From Flavobacterium sp. UBA6195 (GTDB lineage Bacteria > Bacteroidota > Bacteroidia > Flavobacteriales > Flavobacteriaceae), in contig NZ_DITB01000081.1 of NCBI RefSeq assembly GCF_002422095.1, forward strand, positions 1 to 44,156: a stretch of DNA of 44,156 nucleotides, read 5' to 3'. The position numbers and the translations under genes were made by a program. Below, one piece after another: positions 23,978-32,263 of this stretch (its first letter is position 1; each line of letters opens with the position of its first letter). The notes under the pieces are model-generated. The model had not been told where the DNA came from. It made no database searches and worked only from the letters and a program-made list of their open reading frames with translations.

Positions 23978-25226
23978 TAGTTTCTATTTATCCATACTTT
24001 TTTCTACAGTTGTGTTTGGACAAGACAACTCAATAAAAATTGAAAACGTAGTAAATGAACAATTTGGCACTTTACTAGAATCATTACTTACAGATGGTAA
24101 AATAGATGAGACCAATGCGAAAACCTATTTAGAAACGGTTTTTGGATTTGATGAAACGATTGGACAGCAACTTCAAAGTACTAATTTATCAAAAAAAATA
24201 AACGCTTTTCAACCAGGAAACCTATCGACAGATCAAGTAGTAGATCAATTAAACAAGCTGTTACTTACCTTAATCCCTGAGTCACAAAAAGAAGATATGA
24301 TGAACAACATTCAAAATCAATTGATGTTGAACAATGTGGTAGGTGAAATTAAAAGTGGGCAAGTAGGCATGCATTCTATTAATCTAATCAATGACATAAT
24401 TCAAAGTAATAGGGAATGGAAAAAAGAACGAATGATGAATGATGAAATTGCAAAAAAACTGGAGGTCATAACCCCAACGCTAAAAAAATTAAATGCTACC
24501 AACTCTTCCTACAAGAAGTTACATGTTATTGATGAAGTAGATTCTGGCAACAATTGGATTTCTTCCTATAATCCACCAGAATTAGTTATGACAAGAGATG
24601 TAAATAAAATGGAACGTAAAACAACAAATAGTGTTAAATTAGAAAATGGATATGTAACACTACATGACAATTATGGACCGTCAAATACACCTCAGCATTT
24701 AATTTTTGATGAGCTAAGATGTTATAAAAATATAGAAAAATTTGACTTTTCTAAAGATTTCTCAATGAATCTACAATTTAAAATAAGTGATGGGTTAGGC
24801 ACTTTATTGGTAATAAATATAGGCAAAGGCTATAAAATTTTTATTACAAGGAATGTAGGTTCAAAAGGAAATATACAAGTGGGGGTTCAAGATGAATATA
24901 GGGTAACGGAAAAATATGGTATACTTAAAAGCAGTGAAAAATTAGATAAAGAAAAGAAAAAACTATCTCGTAATTATGGATATATTGCTGACTATACAAT
25001 CGGAAATTCTATTTGGTTTTATGATAAAACAAAATTTGATGAAGTATTAAATGTGAATATAACTAAAATAGGTACTGTTTTTACTTTAAAATTCCTTGAT
25101 TATCCTGTTGAAGTAAAAACAGAGGTCAACTACTTTCCCGACAAATATTATTTAGGTTTCAAAACGGAATCCAAAACCAATAAAGCCACTACCGAAATCC
25201 ATAGATTAGAACTTAAACATTTATAA
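23967..25226 (+). CDS. Tandem secreted paralogue 4 of 5
   Basis: A 419-residue copy with the same leader as copy 3. A block of 48 bases at 24099-24146, in the N-terminal module (KIDETNAKTYLETVFG), is identical to 25361-25408 of copy 5. The middle (IPESQKEDMMNNIQNQLMLN) is a third variant, closest to copies 2 and 5. The C-terminal domain has KNIEKFDFSKDFSMNLQFKI and NYFPDKYYLGF, ending LELKHL. It starts 9 bp after copy 3 and ends 2 bp before copy 5. Confidence 0.65.
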   Translation: MKKISFYLSILFSTVVFGQDNSIKIENVVNEQFGTLLESLLTDGKIDETNAKTYLETVFGFDETIGQQLQSTNLSKKINAFQPGNLSTDQVVDQLNKLLLTLIPESQKEDMMNNIQNQLMLNNVVGEIKSGQVGMHSINLINDIIQSNREWKKERMMNDEIAKKLEVITPTLKKLNATNSSYKKLHVIDEVDSGNNWISSYNPPELVMTRDVNKMERKTTNSVKLENGYVTLHDNYGPSNTPQHLIFDELRCYKNIEKFDFSKDFSMNLQFKISDGLGTLLVINIGKGYKIFITRNVGSKGNIQVGVQDEYRVTEKYGILKSSEKLDKEKKKLSRNYGYIADYTIGNSIWFYDKTKFDEVLNVNITKIGTVFTLKFLDYPVEVKTEVNYFPDKYYLGFKTESKTNKATTEIHRLELKHL

Positions 25227-25228
25227 AG

Positions 25229-26506
25229 ATGAGAAAAAATATAATTTTAATTTTCACGATTTTATTATCTCTTACAGGCTGGGCACAAGACAAAATCACA
25301 TTAGATAAAGTACTAAACGAACAATTTGGAACATTACTGGAAACCTTTTTGAAAGATGGAAAAATAGATGAGACCAATGCGAAAACCTATTTAGAAACGG
25401 TTTTTGGATATGATGAAGAAGTTAGTAAGTATTTGCAAACGTCCGACTTTGTAAAGCAATTTGGTTCTCTGAAGCAAAGCGGATTTGGTAAAGCATCGAC
25501 AGACAACCTGATTTCCCAACTGAATAGCAGCTTAATTTCGTTTATTCCGGCTGAAAAGCAAAAAGCTTTTATGCAGCACATGGAGGCACAAATGCTCATT
25601 AACAATTCATTAAGTGAAATTACTTCGGGAAAAATTGGAAGCAATACTCTAGAACTCACCGCTAACATTATTCAAGGTTCTAAAGATGCCAAAATAGAGC
25701 GTCAGAAAAAAGAAGCCATAGCAAAAAAATTAGAAGCTATTACGCCTACCCTAACAAAATTGAATAGCAACCCTAAAGCATATAATAAATTGAAGATTGT
25801 TGATGAAGTGGACAGTGAGAAAAATTGGGTAGTCAATTCTAATCCTGCTGTTGTCGAAGACAATCAATTTCGATACACTAGTAATGCGTCTGCATTTGTG
25901 GATGGCGGATTAAAAATTAGTGCTGAAAATTACAAAGCAGCCGTTTTTAATTGGGATAAAGACACCAAATTTGAAATGACAAAGTTTTATAAAAACCCTG
26001 AGAAATTTGATTTTTCAAAAGACTTTAAAATGAATCTTTATTTCAAAATTGAAAAAAGGAGTATGCAAAAAGCTGCCATTCAAATTGGAAAAAGTTATAC
26101 CGTTTATTTAAGTCGACAAGAGAAATATATGAGCATAAGCACTCCTATTCAATATAAAGTAACGGATAAATACGGCATTCTTGAGCCCGATAACGGAAAA
26201 ATTAAAAGTGAAGTTTTAAAGGCGGATGAGCAAAAAAGATTTGCACTTTCTAAAGATTGGCTAAATGGAATGAGCCTGGGCATGAGTGAAAAAAAGCTAC
26301 CTGAAATTAATTTCGAAGGAATTTTAAAGTTAACCATTACCAAAAAAGGTACTATTTTCACCTGTACGTTTAATGATTTACCTGTTGAAATGAGCACCGA
26401 AATTAATTACTTTCCAGATAAATATTTCTTAGGTTTTTTAGTGCTAAATAATCTTAGCAAAAAGCCAAATATGGAAATTCACAAATTAGAGTTGGAACAT
26501 TTATAA
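25229..26506 (+). CDS. Tandem secreted paralogue 5 of 5
   Basis: A 425-residue copy with its own leader (MRKNIILIFTILLSLTGWAQ). The N-terminal module is slightly changed (EQFGTLLETFLKDGKIDETN). The middle SFIPAEKQKAFMQHMEAQM and the C-terminal domain (NSNPAVVEDNQFRYTSN, NYFPDKYFLGFLVL, LELEHL) pair it with copy 2. It is somewhat less AT-rich than copies 1-3. It ends the array, followed after 9 bp by a small secreted protein. Confidence 0.65.
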   Translation: MRKNIILIFTILLSLTGWAQDKITLDKVLNEQFGTLLETFLKDGKIDETNAKTYLETVFGYDEEVSKYLQTSDFVKQFGSLKQSGFGKASTDNLISQLNSSLISFIPAEKQKAFMQHMEAQMLINNSLSEITSGKIGSNTLELTANIIQGSKDAKIERQKKEAIAKKLEAITPTLTKLNSNPKAYNKLKIVDEVDSEKNWVVNSNPAVVEDNQFRYTSNASAFVDGGLKISAENYKAAVFNWDKDTKFEMTKFYKNPEKFDFSKDFKMNLYFKIEKRSMQKAAIQIGKSYTVYLSRQEKYMSISTPIQYKVTDKYGILEPDNGKIKSEVLKADEQKRFALSKDWLNGMSLGMSEKKLPEINFEGILKLTITKKGTIFTCTFNDLPVEMSTEINYFPDKYFLGFLVLNNLSKKPNMEIHKLELEHL

Positions 26507-26515
26507 ATAACACCA

Positions 26516-26908
26516 ATGAGAACCTTATTTTTATTATCAGCTTTCCTCTTTGCCCATTTCTCTCTCGCTCAAGCCAAAGGAGAAGCTTGGTTTTATGCTA
26601 TTGATAACATCAATAAAATTGTCTACATCACCGAATTGGAACAAGTTACCGTACCTGATAATTTGAATAATCCAGATGCATGGCGCAGCGGGTTTGTAGA
26701 ACAAATGGGATGGCAAGAGCGTTCGCCAGATTCGTATGTGATTTCTTTTAATTGGATGAAAACCAACAACGAAAAATGGTACGCATCCGATGTTGAAAGC
26801 AGAAACAACAAAATAGAGGCATTCAAAAAAAGATATACCTTAAAATGGATCAAAATGCCAACACCTAAAAACCCAACCCGAAAACCCTCAAGTGTGAGTG
26901 CTCAATAA
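26516..26908 (+). CDS. Small secreted protein (130 aa), unknown
   Basis: Signal peptide MRTLFLLSAFLFAHFSLAQ. The mature part is about 110 residues, Trp-rich (DAWRSGFVEQMGWQERSPDS, FNWMKTNNEKWYASDVESR), and ends in a basic proline tail. No cysteines. It starts 9 bp after the last paralogue and is part of the same unit. Not recognised. Confidence 0.6.
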   Translation: MRTLFLLSAFLFAHFSLAQAKGEAWFYAIDNINKIVYITELEQVTVPDNLNNPDAWRSGFVEQMGWQERSPDSYVISFNWMKTNNEKWYASDVESRNNKIEAFKKRYTLKWIKMPTPKNPTRKPSSVSAQ

Positions 26909-26921
26909 TTTTTTTAAATTT

Positions 26922-27992
26922 ATGATTATGAATAAACAAAACCATTTTTTAGTCTTTTTATTATTATTAATTACAATAATTGATTTCAATAAATTAAGTG
27001 CACAAACTGTTCCCACTTTTGAACAAACCGTAAATTATATTGTAACCAATACAAAAGGAAGAGTTATGTATCCAGGTCCTTTGGATGCTTATTCAAGAGT
27101 GAACGGTTATAAATTGAAAGATATCGTGATTGAAAAGAATGGAAGAATTAAATTTATTACTGAGCAAAGAAACGATTACAATGATTTTACTATTATTTTC
27201 AATGTGTTTGACCTTGTGGCTAGTACTGAATATCCAGAAGGTGTAATTGCTAAAGATTTTCTTGTACACTTTAATGGTTTGAATGTTACAAGTGGTTATG
27301 GAATTGTATATGCCACCCAAAACGATGCACTTAAAGTGGCACGTGCTTTCCGGCATCTGAGAACCGTATGCGAAAAGCCAGAAAACGATCTTTTCAGCCA
27401 ACCCGTAATAGAAGAGAAAAAGACGCTAAGCAAAGAAGAAACACTAAGCTACATCAATAAACACATAATGACAGGTTTAGGGTTGGGAGAATGCCAATGC
27501 TATATATTGGAAACCTACAATGATGGTTATGGTCATAGAAGTAAAAAAAACGGTACCTCAAACTATTATATTGAAAGCCATGATTTGGTGAGTACAAACA
27601 CCTATGAAGTATATGGCAGAGCCGATAGGCAAGACTGTGAAGAAATGCCTTATTTTAATCATAGAGATGATTTGGTTAGAGGTAGTTCGATAAGCAATAG
27701 TGTTAAATTAAAGATTTCTTTTGATCTGCTAAAATTAATCAACTTTGAAGTCTTTAATGGCACCAATGATGCTACCAAGGTATTAAAATTAAACTTTCAA
27801 TCTAATTCCAGTTCAGCTGAAAACTTGTCGAGTGTAGATTTGATGAATATTAAAATATGGAACACAAGTTCTTTGCAGTTCCTTGTGTCTTCTGAAAATG
27901 TCGAAAAGGTGAAAAAGGCATTTATGCACCTAGAAAAGTTAATAAAAGAAGAAAAAAAGAAAGCGGAAGACGATGACCCGTTTGGAAATTAA
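26922..27992 (+). CDS. Secreted protein of unknown function (356 aa)
   Basis: The ATG at 26922 gives MIMNKQNHFLVFLLLLITII and a signal peptide ending near KLSAQ; a GTG at 26898 overlaps the previous gene and is less likely. Two similar-looking halves may be present. The first has KNGRIKFITEQRNDYNDFTI and YATQNDALKVARAFRHL, the second SENVEKVKKAFMHLEKLI, each a beta region closed by a helix that ends in A-F-x-H-L. The tail is highly charged. It overlaps the next frame only if that gene's upstream ATG is used. Function unknown. Confidence 0.6.
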   Translation: MIMNKQNHFLVFLLLLITIIDFNKLSAQTVPTFEQTVNYIVTNTKGRVMYPGPLDAYSRVNGYKLKDIVIEKNGRIKFITEQRNDYNDFTIIFNVFDLVASTEYPEGVIAKDFLVHFNGLNVTSGYGIVYATQNDALKVARAFRHLRTVCEKPENDLFSQPVIEEKKTLSKEETLSYINKHIMTGLGLGECQCYILETYNDGYGHRSKKNGTSNYYIESHDLVSTNTYEVYGRADRQDCEEMPYFNHRDDLVRGSSISNSVKLKISFDLLKLINFEVFNGTNDATKVLKLNFQSNSSSAENLSSVDLMNIKIWNTSSLQFLVSSENVEKVKKAFMHLEKLIKEEKKKAEDDDPFGN

Positions 27993-28005
27993 AGAACCTT
28001 TGCCA

Positions 28006-28545
28006 ATGAGAAAATCTGGATACACCTTGTTACTATTGATAATACTTCAAACCAATTATGCTTCCTCCCAAACCACCACCATAATCCATCTGCTCCAAAA
28101 AAACTTAAAACAAGAAAATGAAGCCCGGCAAATGGTTCATACAGAAGTGGACAGTTTAGGTAATGAAATAGGTTACATTCAACAAGACATCGACAGTCTG
28201 GAAGTAGCAGAACTTACTATTAAAAATGATACCTTGTTTTATACCACAAAGCAAAAAATGCTCTATGAAAAAGGCTATTACTTAGAACAACAAATGGTCG
28301 CTTTACAAGACATTAGAGCCGTAACCAAAGATATAGGAATCTTTTTTGAAACGTCACCCGATAAAGTGACCCTCATCCGAAAAGAATATTTTGACGATGG
28401 TAATTACACGAAATCAAGTACAACCAAGGATTTGTTTCGCACCCACTTTGTATCGTTACGACAAAATGAATATTTGGCAGATGAATTAATAAAAGCCTTC
28501 AAAAAAGCAGGCTATAAAATAGAAAAAGGATATTGGTATGATTAA
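28006..28545 (+). CDS. Secreted or periplasmic helical protein (179 aa)
   Basis: The ATG at 28006 (MRKSGYTLLLLIILQTNYAS) places a signal peptide at the N-terminus; the ATG at 27973 would add 11 residues and overlap the previous gene. The mature part is a long helical, coiled-coil-like region (about 25-90: LLQKNLKQENEARQM, GYIQQDIDSLEVAELTIKND), then a mixed domain ending KAGYKIEKGYWYD. The stop overlaps the next start by 8 bases, so translation is coupled. Not recognised. Confidence 0.55.
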   Translation: MRKSGYTLLLLIILQTNYASSQTTTIIHLLQKNLKQENEARQMVHTEVDSLGNEIGYIQQDIDSLEVAELTIKNDTLFYTTKQKMLYEKGYYLEQQMVALQDIRAVTKDIGIFFETSPDKVTLIRKEYFDDGNYTKSSTTKDLFRTHFVSLRQNEYLADELIKAFKKAGYKIEKGYWYD

Positions 28546-28996
28546 GAAAATGAAAGTTAGCTTTGTTTTTGTATTACTTTTTACGAGTATCATGTTTGCC
28601 CAAAACAAAAGCCACATCGACAGCTTATACCAAGTAAAAAACTACTTGTTAGACCTTAGAAGTACTGTAATCAAAAATGATGGGAACACAAATGAGCAAC
28701 TCGTAAAAGTAGCTCAACTCATGGAAAAAGGTAAGGTTTATGAAAAGCAATTTCCCATTTGGCTCAATGCTGTCCTCCATGAAGACAGTTGGCACTACAC
28801 AGAAATGAAACGGCAATTCACACTTATTTTACAAACCCTTGCGTTATACAATTCCGATTTAAAAGCCAAGCCAAATCAACTTCCTAATAATTTGGATGAT
28901 TTGAAGTTTTTAAACAGCAGCATTCCAAAACTCGTTGATACTATTTACTATTATTGTAAATTAGCCGAAGAAGAACGCTTGAAAAAAATACATTAA
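28538..28996 (+). CDS. Small secreted helical protein (152 aa)
   Basis: Signal peptide MIKKMKVSFVFVLLFTSIMF followed by AQ. The mature protein is almost entirely helical (SLYQVKNYLLDLRSTVIKND, EQLVKVAQLMEKGKVYEK, RQFTLILQTLALYNSDLKA). It overlaps the upstream gene by 8 bases and is followed directly by the zinc-ribbon gene. Not recognised. Confidence 0.55.
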   Translation: MIKKMKVSFVFVLLFTSIMFAQNKSHIDSLYQVKNYLLDLRSTVIKNDGNTNEQLVKVAQLMEKGKVYEKQFPIWLNAVLHEDSWHYTEMKRQFTLILQTLALYNSDLKAKPNQLPNNLDDLKFLNSSIPKLVDTIYYYCKLAEEERLKKIH

Positions 28997-29440
28997 ATGC
29001 AAGATCGTTTCCAAGACCAAAATTTCCGTCTCAAAGACTTCCAAGAGGAAGTAGCTGTGGCCTGCCCAAAATGTAATAAAAAAGCACTCACAACCGTAAA
29101 CTATGAAGAAAAGAAAGCCAAGTTAACCTGCACGCACTGTGGTTTTCATGATGTAAAAGACACTTTGTTAACCCATTTGGGCTATACCGCTAACTACAAG
29201 GCTGATGCCAGTACTTATTTTGATGTGGAAACTTGGTATTGTGCCCCTTTTAAAAACGATATTTTCTTTGCCTATAACGAAGCCCATTTGTTGTATTTAG
29301 AACAATACATCGGTGCCAAACTACGCGAACACAAAGACCGTTCTCATTTTACGCTTTTGGAAAAACTTCCCAAGTTTTACCACGAGGCAAAAAACCGAGA
29401 ACCACTTTTAAAATTGATTGATAAATTAAAAAATAAATAA
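28997..29440 (+). CDS. Zinc-ribbon protein, cytoplasmic
   Basis: A 147-residue protein without signal peptide, unlike all its neighbours. Residues 23-50 form a zinc ribbon (CPKCNKK...CTHCG). The remainder has YFDVETWYCAPFKNDIFFAY and a helical C-terminus ending YHEAKNREPLLKLIDKLKNK. The ATG begins directly after the stop of the previous gene. A diverged copy of its last 20 or so residues survives at 32183-32248, so the gene was once duplicated. Zinc-ribbon proteins of this kind often bind nucleic acids or partner proteins; no role is known for this one. Confidence 0.7.
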   Translation: MQDRFQDQNFRLKDFQEEVAVACPKCNKKALTTVNYEEKKAKLTCTHCGFHDVKDTLLTHLGYTANYKADASTYFDVETWYCAPFKNDIFFAYNEAHLLYLEQYIGAKLREHKDRSHFTLLEKLPKFYHEAKNREPLLKLIDKLKNK

Positions 29441-29449
29441 TAAACTTAT

Positions 29450-30844
29450 TTGATTATGATAAAAAAAATACTTTTTAGTTGTCTTACACTAATAACACTT
29501 GAAGTTGCTTTAGCACAAGACGGAAGCCTTGATACTACTTTTGATGTAGGATTAGGAACAGATGCTTATATTGAAACAACAGCAATACAATCTGATGGAA
29601 AAATACTAATTGGTGGTGCTTTTTCTACTTATAATGGTATTACCCAAAATAGAATTGCTCGACTAAATTCGGATGGAAGTCTTGACACAAGTTTCAATGC
29701 TGGAGGTATAGGTGCAAACAGTTCTGTTTCATCAATCATAATTCAAACCGATGGTAAAATATTAGTCTGTGGCGCTTTTGAATTTTATAATAACATTCCT
29801 GTTTCAAAAATAATACGTTTAAATACTAATGGAAGTTTAGACAGTAGTTTTAACAATGGCACAATAGTGAGTAATTACATTTACGATATGGCCTTACAAT
29901 CCGATGGAAAGATTTTAATTGCTACACAGTATAATATTACATCCAGAAGGATTGAACGATTAAATTCAGACGGAAGCTTAGACGCATCATTCAATTTAGG
30001 AATCGGAACTAATTTCGATATATTTACAATCGCAACACTTTCCGATGGTAAAATCCTAATAGGTGGTAATTTTACATCTTATAATTCAGTTAGTACGGGT
30101 AATATAGCTAAACTTAATAGTGATGGTACTTTAGATTTATCATTTAATTCAGGCACAGGATTTAATGGCTATGTACACAAAATAGTTATACAACCAGATA
30201 GCAAAATTTTAGTAGGTGGCTATTTTTCAAATTATAATGGCGCTACGGTAAACAATTTCACTAGAATAAACTCCGATGGAAGTATCGATAGCTCTTTTAA
30301 TACAGGAACAGGAACTTCAAATTATGTTTTAAGTATTGCCATTCAATCGGATAATAAAATACTAATTGGAGGAGGTTTTTATGTTTATAACGGAATGCCC
30401 ATAACCCAATTAGCTAGAATTAATCAAAACGGTAGTTTAGATAGTAGTTTTACACCGGGTAGCGGACCTAACGCACCTGTATTTTCCATACTCATTCCGT
30501 CTGATGAAAAAGCTATTGTATCAGGTAATTTTACTACATACAATGGTAGTGATAGAAAACGAATAGCAAGAATAGCAGCAAATTCCAGTCCTTTAAGTAC
30601 TGATGATCCCAAAATGACAACCCTAAAGTATTATCCAAATCCAATTGAAAACACATTTTATATCGAATCACAACATCAAATCAAAACGATAACAATGACC
30701 AATCTTTTAGGTCAAAAGTTACTAACGCTCGAAGGAAATAATAATAGCATTGAGGTACAAGTAGCACAATTGCCGTCAGGTGTTTATGTTGTCAGTGTGG
30801 TTTCAGATGGAAAAACGGAAAGCTTTAAAGTAATTAAAAAGTAA
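29450..30844 (+). CDS. Delta-60-repeat protein with T9SS sorting domain
   Basis: A 464-residue exported protein. A signal peptide (MIMIKKILFSCLTLITLEVA) is followed by seven delta-60 (beta-propeller-like) repeats of about 50 residues, each with a DGSLDxSF start and a QSDGKILIGG-type strand. The last 80 residues are a type A T9SS sorting domain: YYPNPIENTFYIES, MTNLLGQKLLTLEG, LPSGVYVVSVV and a C-terminal FKVIKK. It should therefore cross the outer membrane by the type 9 system and be attached or released at the surface. Its ligand is unknown. It is preceded by the cytoplasmic zinc-ribbon gene and followed by the SUMF1-fold gene. Confidence 0.85.
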   Translation: MIMIKKILFSCLTLITLEVALAQDGSLDTTFDVGLGTDAYIETTAIQSDGKILIGGAFSTYNGITQNRIARLNSDGSLDTSFNAGGIGANSSVSSIIIQTDGKILVCGAFEFYNNIPVSKIIRLNTNGSLDSSFNNGTIVSNYIYDMALQSDGKILIATQYNITSRRIERLNSDGSLDASFNLGIGTNFDIFTIATLSDGKILIGGNFTSYNSVSTGNIAKLNSDGTLDLSFNSGTGFNGYVHKIVIQPDSKILVGGYFSNYNGATVNNFTRINSDGSIDSSFNTGTGTSNYVLSIAIQSDNKILIGGGFYVYNGMPITQLARINQNGSLDSSFTPGSGPNAPVFSILIPSDEKAIVSGNFTTYNGSDRKRIARIAANSSPLSTDDPKMTTLKYYPNPIENTFYIESQHQIKTITMTNLLGQKLLTLEGNNNSIEVQVAQLPSGVYVVSVVSDGKTESFKVIKK

Positions 30845-30869
30845 ACTACATGTTTGTAAATAATCAACA

Positions 30870-32144
30870 ATGAAAAAACACCACTTTCTATTTTTAATCC
30901 TAGCTTGCCTTGCGCAAATGGCATTCGCTACACCACCACAAAGTCCTGCGATGGTTTTTGTAAAAGGAGGTTCATTTATGATGGGCAATGGTGCCGAAAA
31001 TAAAAAATGGGCACATGCCGAAACAGTAGCTGATTTTAGCATGAGCCGATACGAAGTAACCGTTGGCGAATACAAAGCTTTTTGCACCGCAACCAACAGA
31101 GCCATGCCCGAAGCACCTTATTGGGGTTGGAACGACCAACACCCCATAGTAAATGTTTCTTACAATGATGCCGTTGCCTATTGCCAATGGTTGAGTAAAG
31201 CTTTGGGCGTTACTTACCGCTTGCCCACCGAAGCCGAATGGGAATATGCGGCCAATGGTGGCACACAATCCAAAGGCTACACCTATGCTGGTGGCAACGA
31301 CATCAACCAAGTGGCGTGGTATTACAAAAATGCCAATTACCAAATGCAAACCGTAGGACAAAAGAAACCCAACGAACTCGGGCTTTTTGACATGACGGGC
31401 AATGCCTGGGAATGGTGCAGCGATTGGTATGTGGGCACAACAATTGCAGGTAAAATTGCGGAAGGTACACACCATGTACTTAAAGGAGGCAGCAGCATGA
31501 GTTTTGAAACCAACAGCACCAACATCCAACGCAATTATAGAGCAACTAACCGTGCGATTTACTGTGCTGGCTTTCGCTTGGTAACTACCGCCAAAACAAC
31601 GGCTAGTGCAACACCGATTTCCAAAGCTAACCCTAAAGCTGAATATTCGGAATTTAAGTGCGAAACAAAAAAAACAGGATATGCTATTTTATGTAGAGCT
31701 TTAGAAAGCAATAGATTAGTAGATGATGAAGAATCGCCTTACGCTTATGAATATGAAGAAGAGTTAGCCCGTTTAGCCCAAGCGGATTATGAAAACGACA
31801 GTGATATTTTCTTTATAGAAAAAATCCATTTATACGTTACCCGATGTTCGTGCTGTTTGGTTTGTGATACCATTCGAACTGCTAAAAAAGAAATCTCATT
31901 ACTTAAAATAGCAGTGGCAACAGGAAATTTAGATTTTTTTGAGCGAGCGGTTACTGTGTATCGTTATCCGTTAGATGTGGTAGATGAAATCGATGGGATG
32001 AACGCCATGGATTATGTGTATGAGGAAAAAGAGTTTTGGACGAAAAATTCCCCTGGAGCTAACGCAGAAAAATTAGCCCTAAAAATGTTAGACATCGTCA
32101 AAAAAGCAGGAGGAAAATTCCATAAATACAAACAGTTGAATTAA
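30870..32144 (+). CDS. Secreted SUMF1/FGE-fold protein with C-terminal Cys-containing extension
   Basis: A 424-residue protein: signal peptide (MKKHHFLFLILACLAQMAFA), then a SUMF1 domain at about 25-245 with MVFVKGGSFMMGNG, YEVTVGEYKAFCTATN, PIVNVSYNDAVAYCQWLS, YRLPTEAEWEYAANGG and GNAWEWCSDWY. True formylglycine-generating enzymes have two catalytic cysteines and a GFRC end; here the corresponding region is RATNRAIYCAGFRLV, so catalysis is unlikely. It is probably a structural or binding protein, as are GldJ/GldK of gliding motility. Residues 250-424 are a separate domain with CSCCLVC and an ankyrin-like helical end (LLKIAVATGNLDFFERAV). It is markedly richer in GC than the paralogue array. 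Confidence 0.8.
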   Translation: MKKHHFLFLILACLAQMAFATPPQSPAMVFVKGGSFMMGNGAENKKWAHAETVADFSMSRYEVTVGEYKAFCTATNRAMPEAPYWGWNDQHPIVNVSYNDAVAYCQWLSKALGVTYRLPTEAEWEYAANGGTQSKGYTYAGGNDINQVAWYYKNANYQMQTVGQKKPNELGLFDMTGNAWEWCSDWYVGTTIAGKIAEGTHHVLKGGSSMSFETNSTNIQRNYRATNRAIYCAGFRLVTTAKTTASATPISKANPKAEYSEFKCETKKTGYAILCRALESNRLVDDEESPYAYEYEEELARLAQADYENDSDIFFIEKIHLYVTRCSCCLVCDTIRTAKKEISLLKIAVATGNLDFFERAVTVYRYPLDVVDEIDGMNAMDYVYEEKEFWTKNSPGANAEKLALKMLDIVKKAGGKFHKYKQLN

Positions 32145-32182
32145 AAAGATAAATTCTTTTATATAATTAAAAACTATCCTAG

Positions 32183-32248
32183 ATTTACCACGTGGCCAAA
32201 AACAGAGCGGCTTTATTAAAACTGATTGAGAAATTGAAAAAGAAATAA
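32183..32248 (+). pseudogene. 3' relic of a second zinc-ribbon gene
   Basis: The frame before the TAA at 32246 reads IYHVAKNRAALLKLIEKLKK plus K, against FYHEAKNREPLLKLIDKLKN plus K at the end of the intact gene at 28997-29440. The frame is closed upstream by TAG at 32180-32182. It is about 40 bp after the SUMF1-fold gene and about 15 bp before the kinase start, so an ancestral copy of the zinc-ribbon gene stood directly before the kinase and was deleted except for its 3' end. Confidence 0.75.
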
Positions 32249-32263
32249 TCACAAAATAGCATT

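Noticed and set aside
30870..32144. Active formylglycine-generating enzyme
   Set aside because: The catalytic cysteine pair and the GFRC end are absent.
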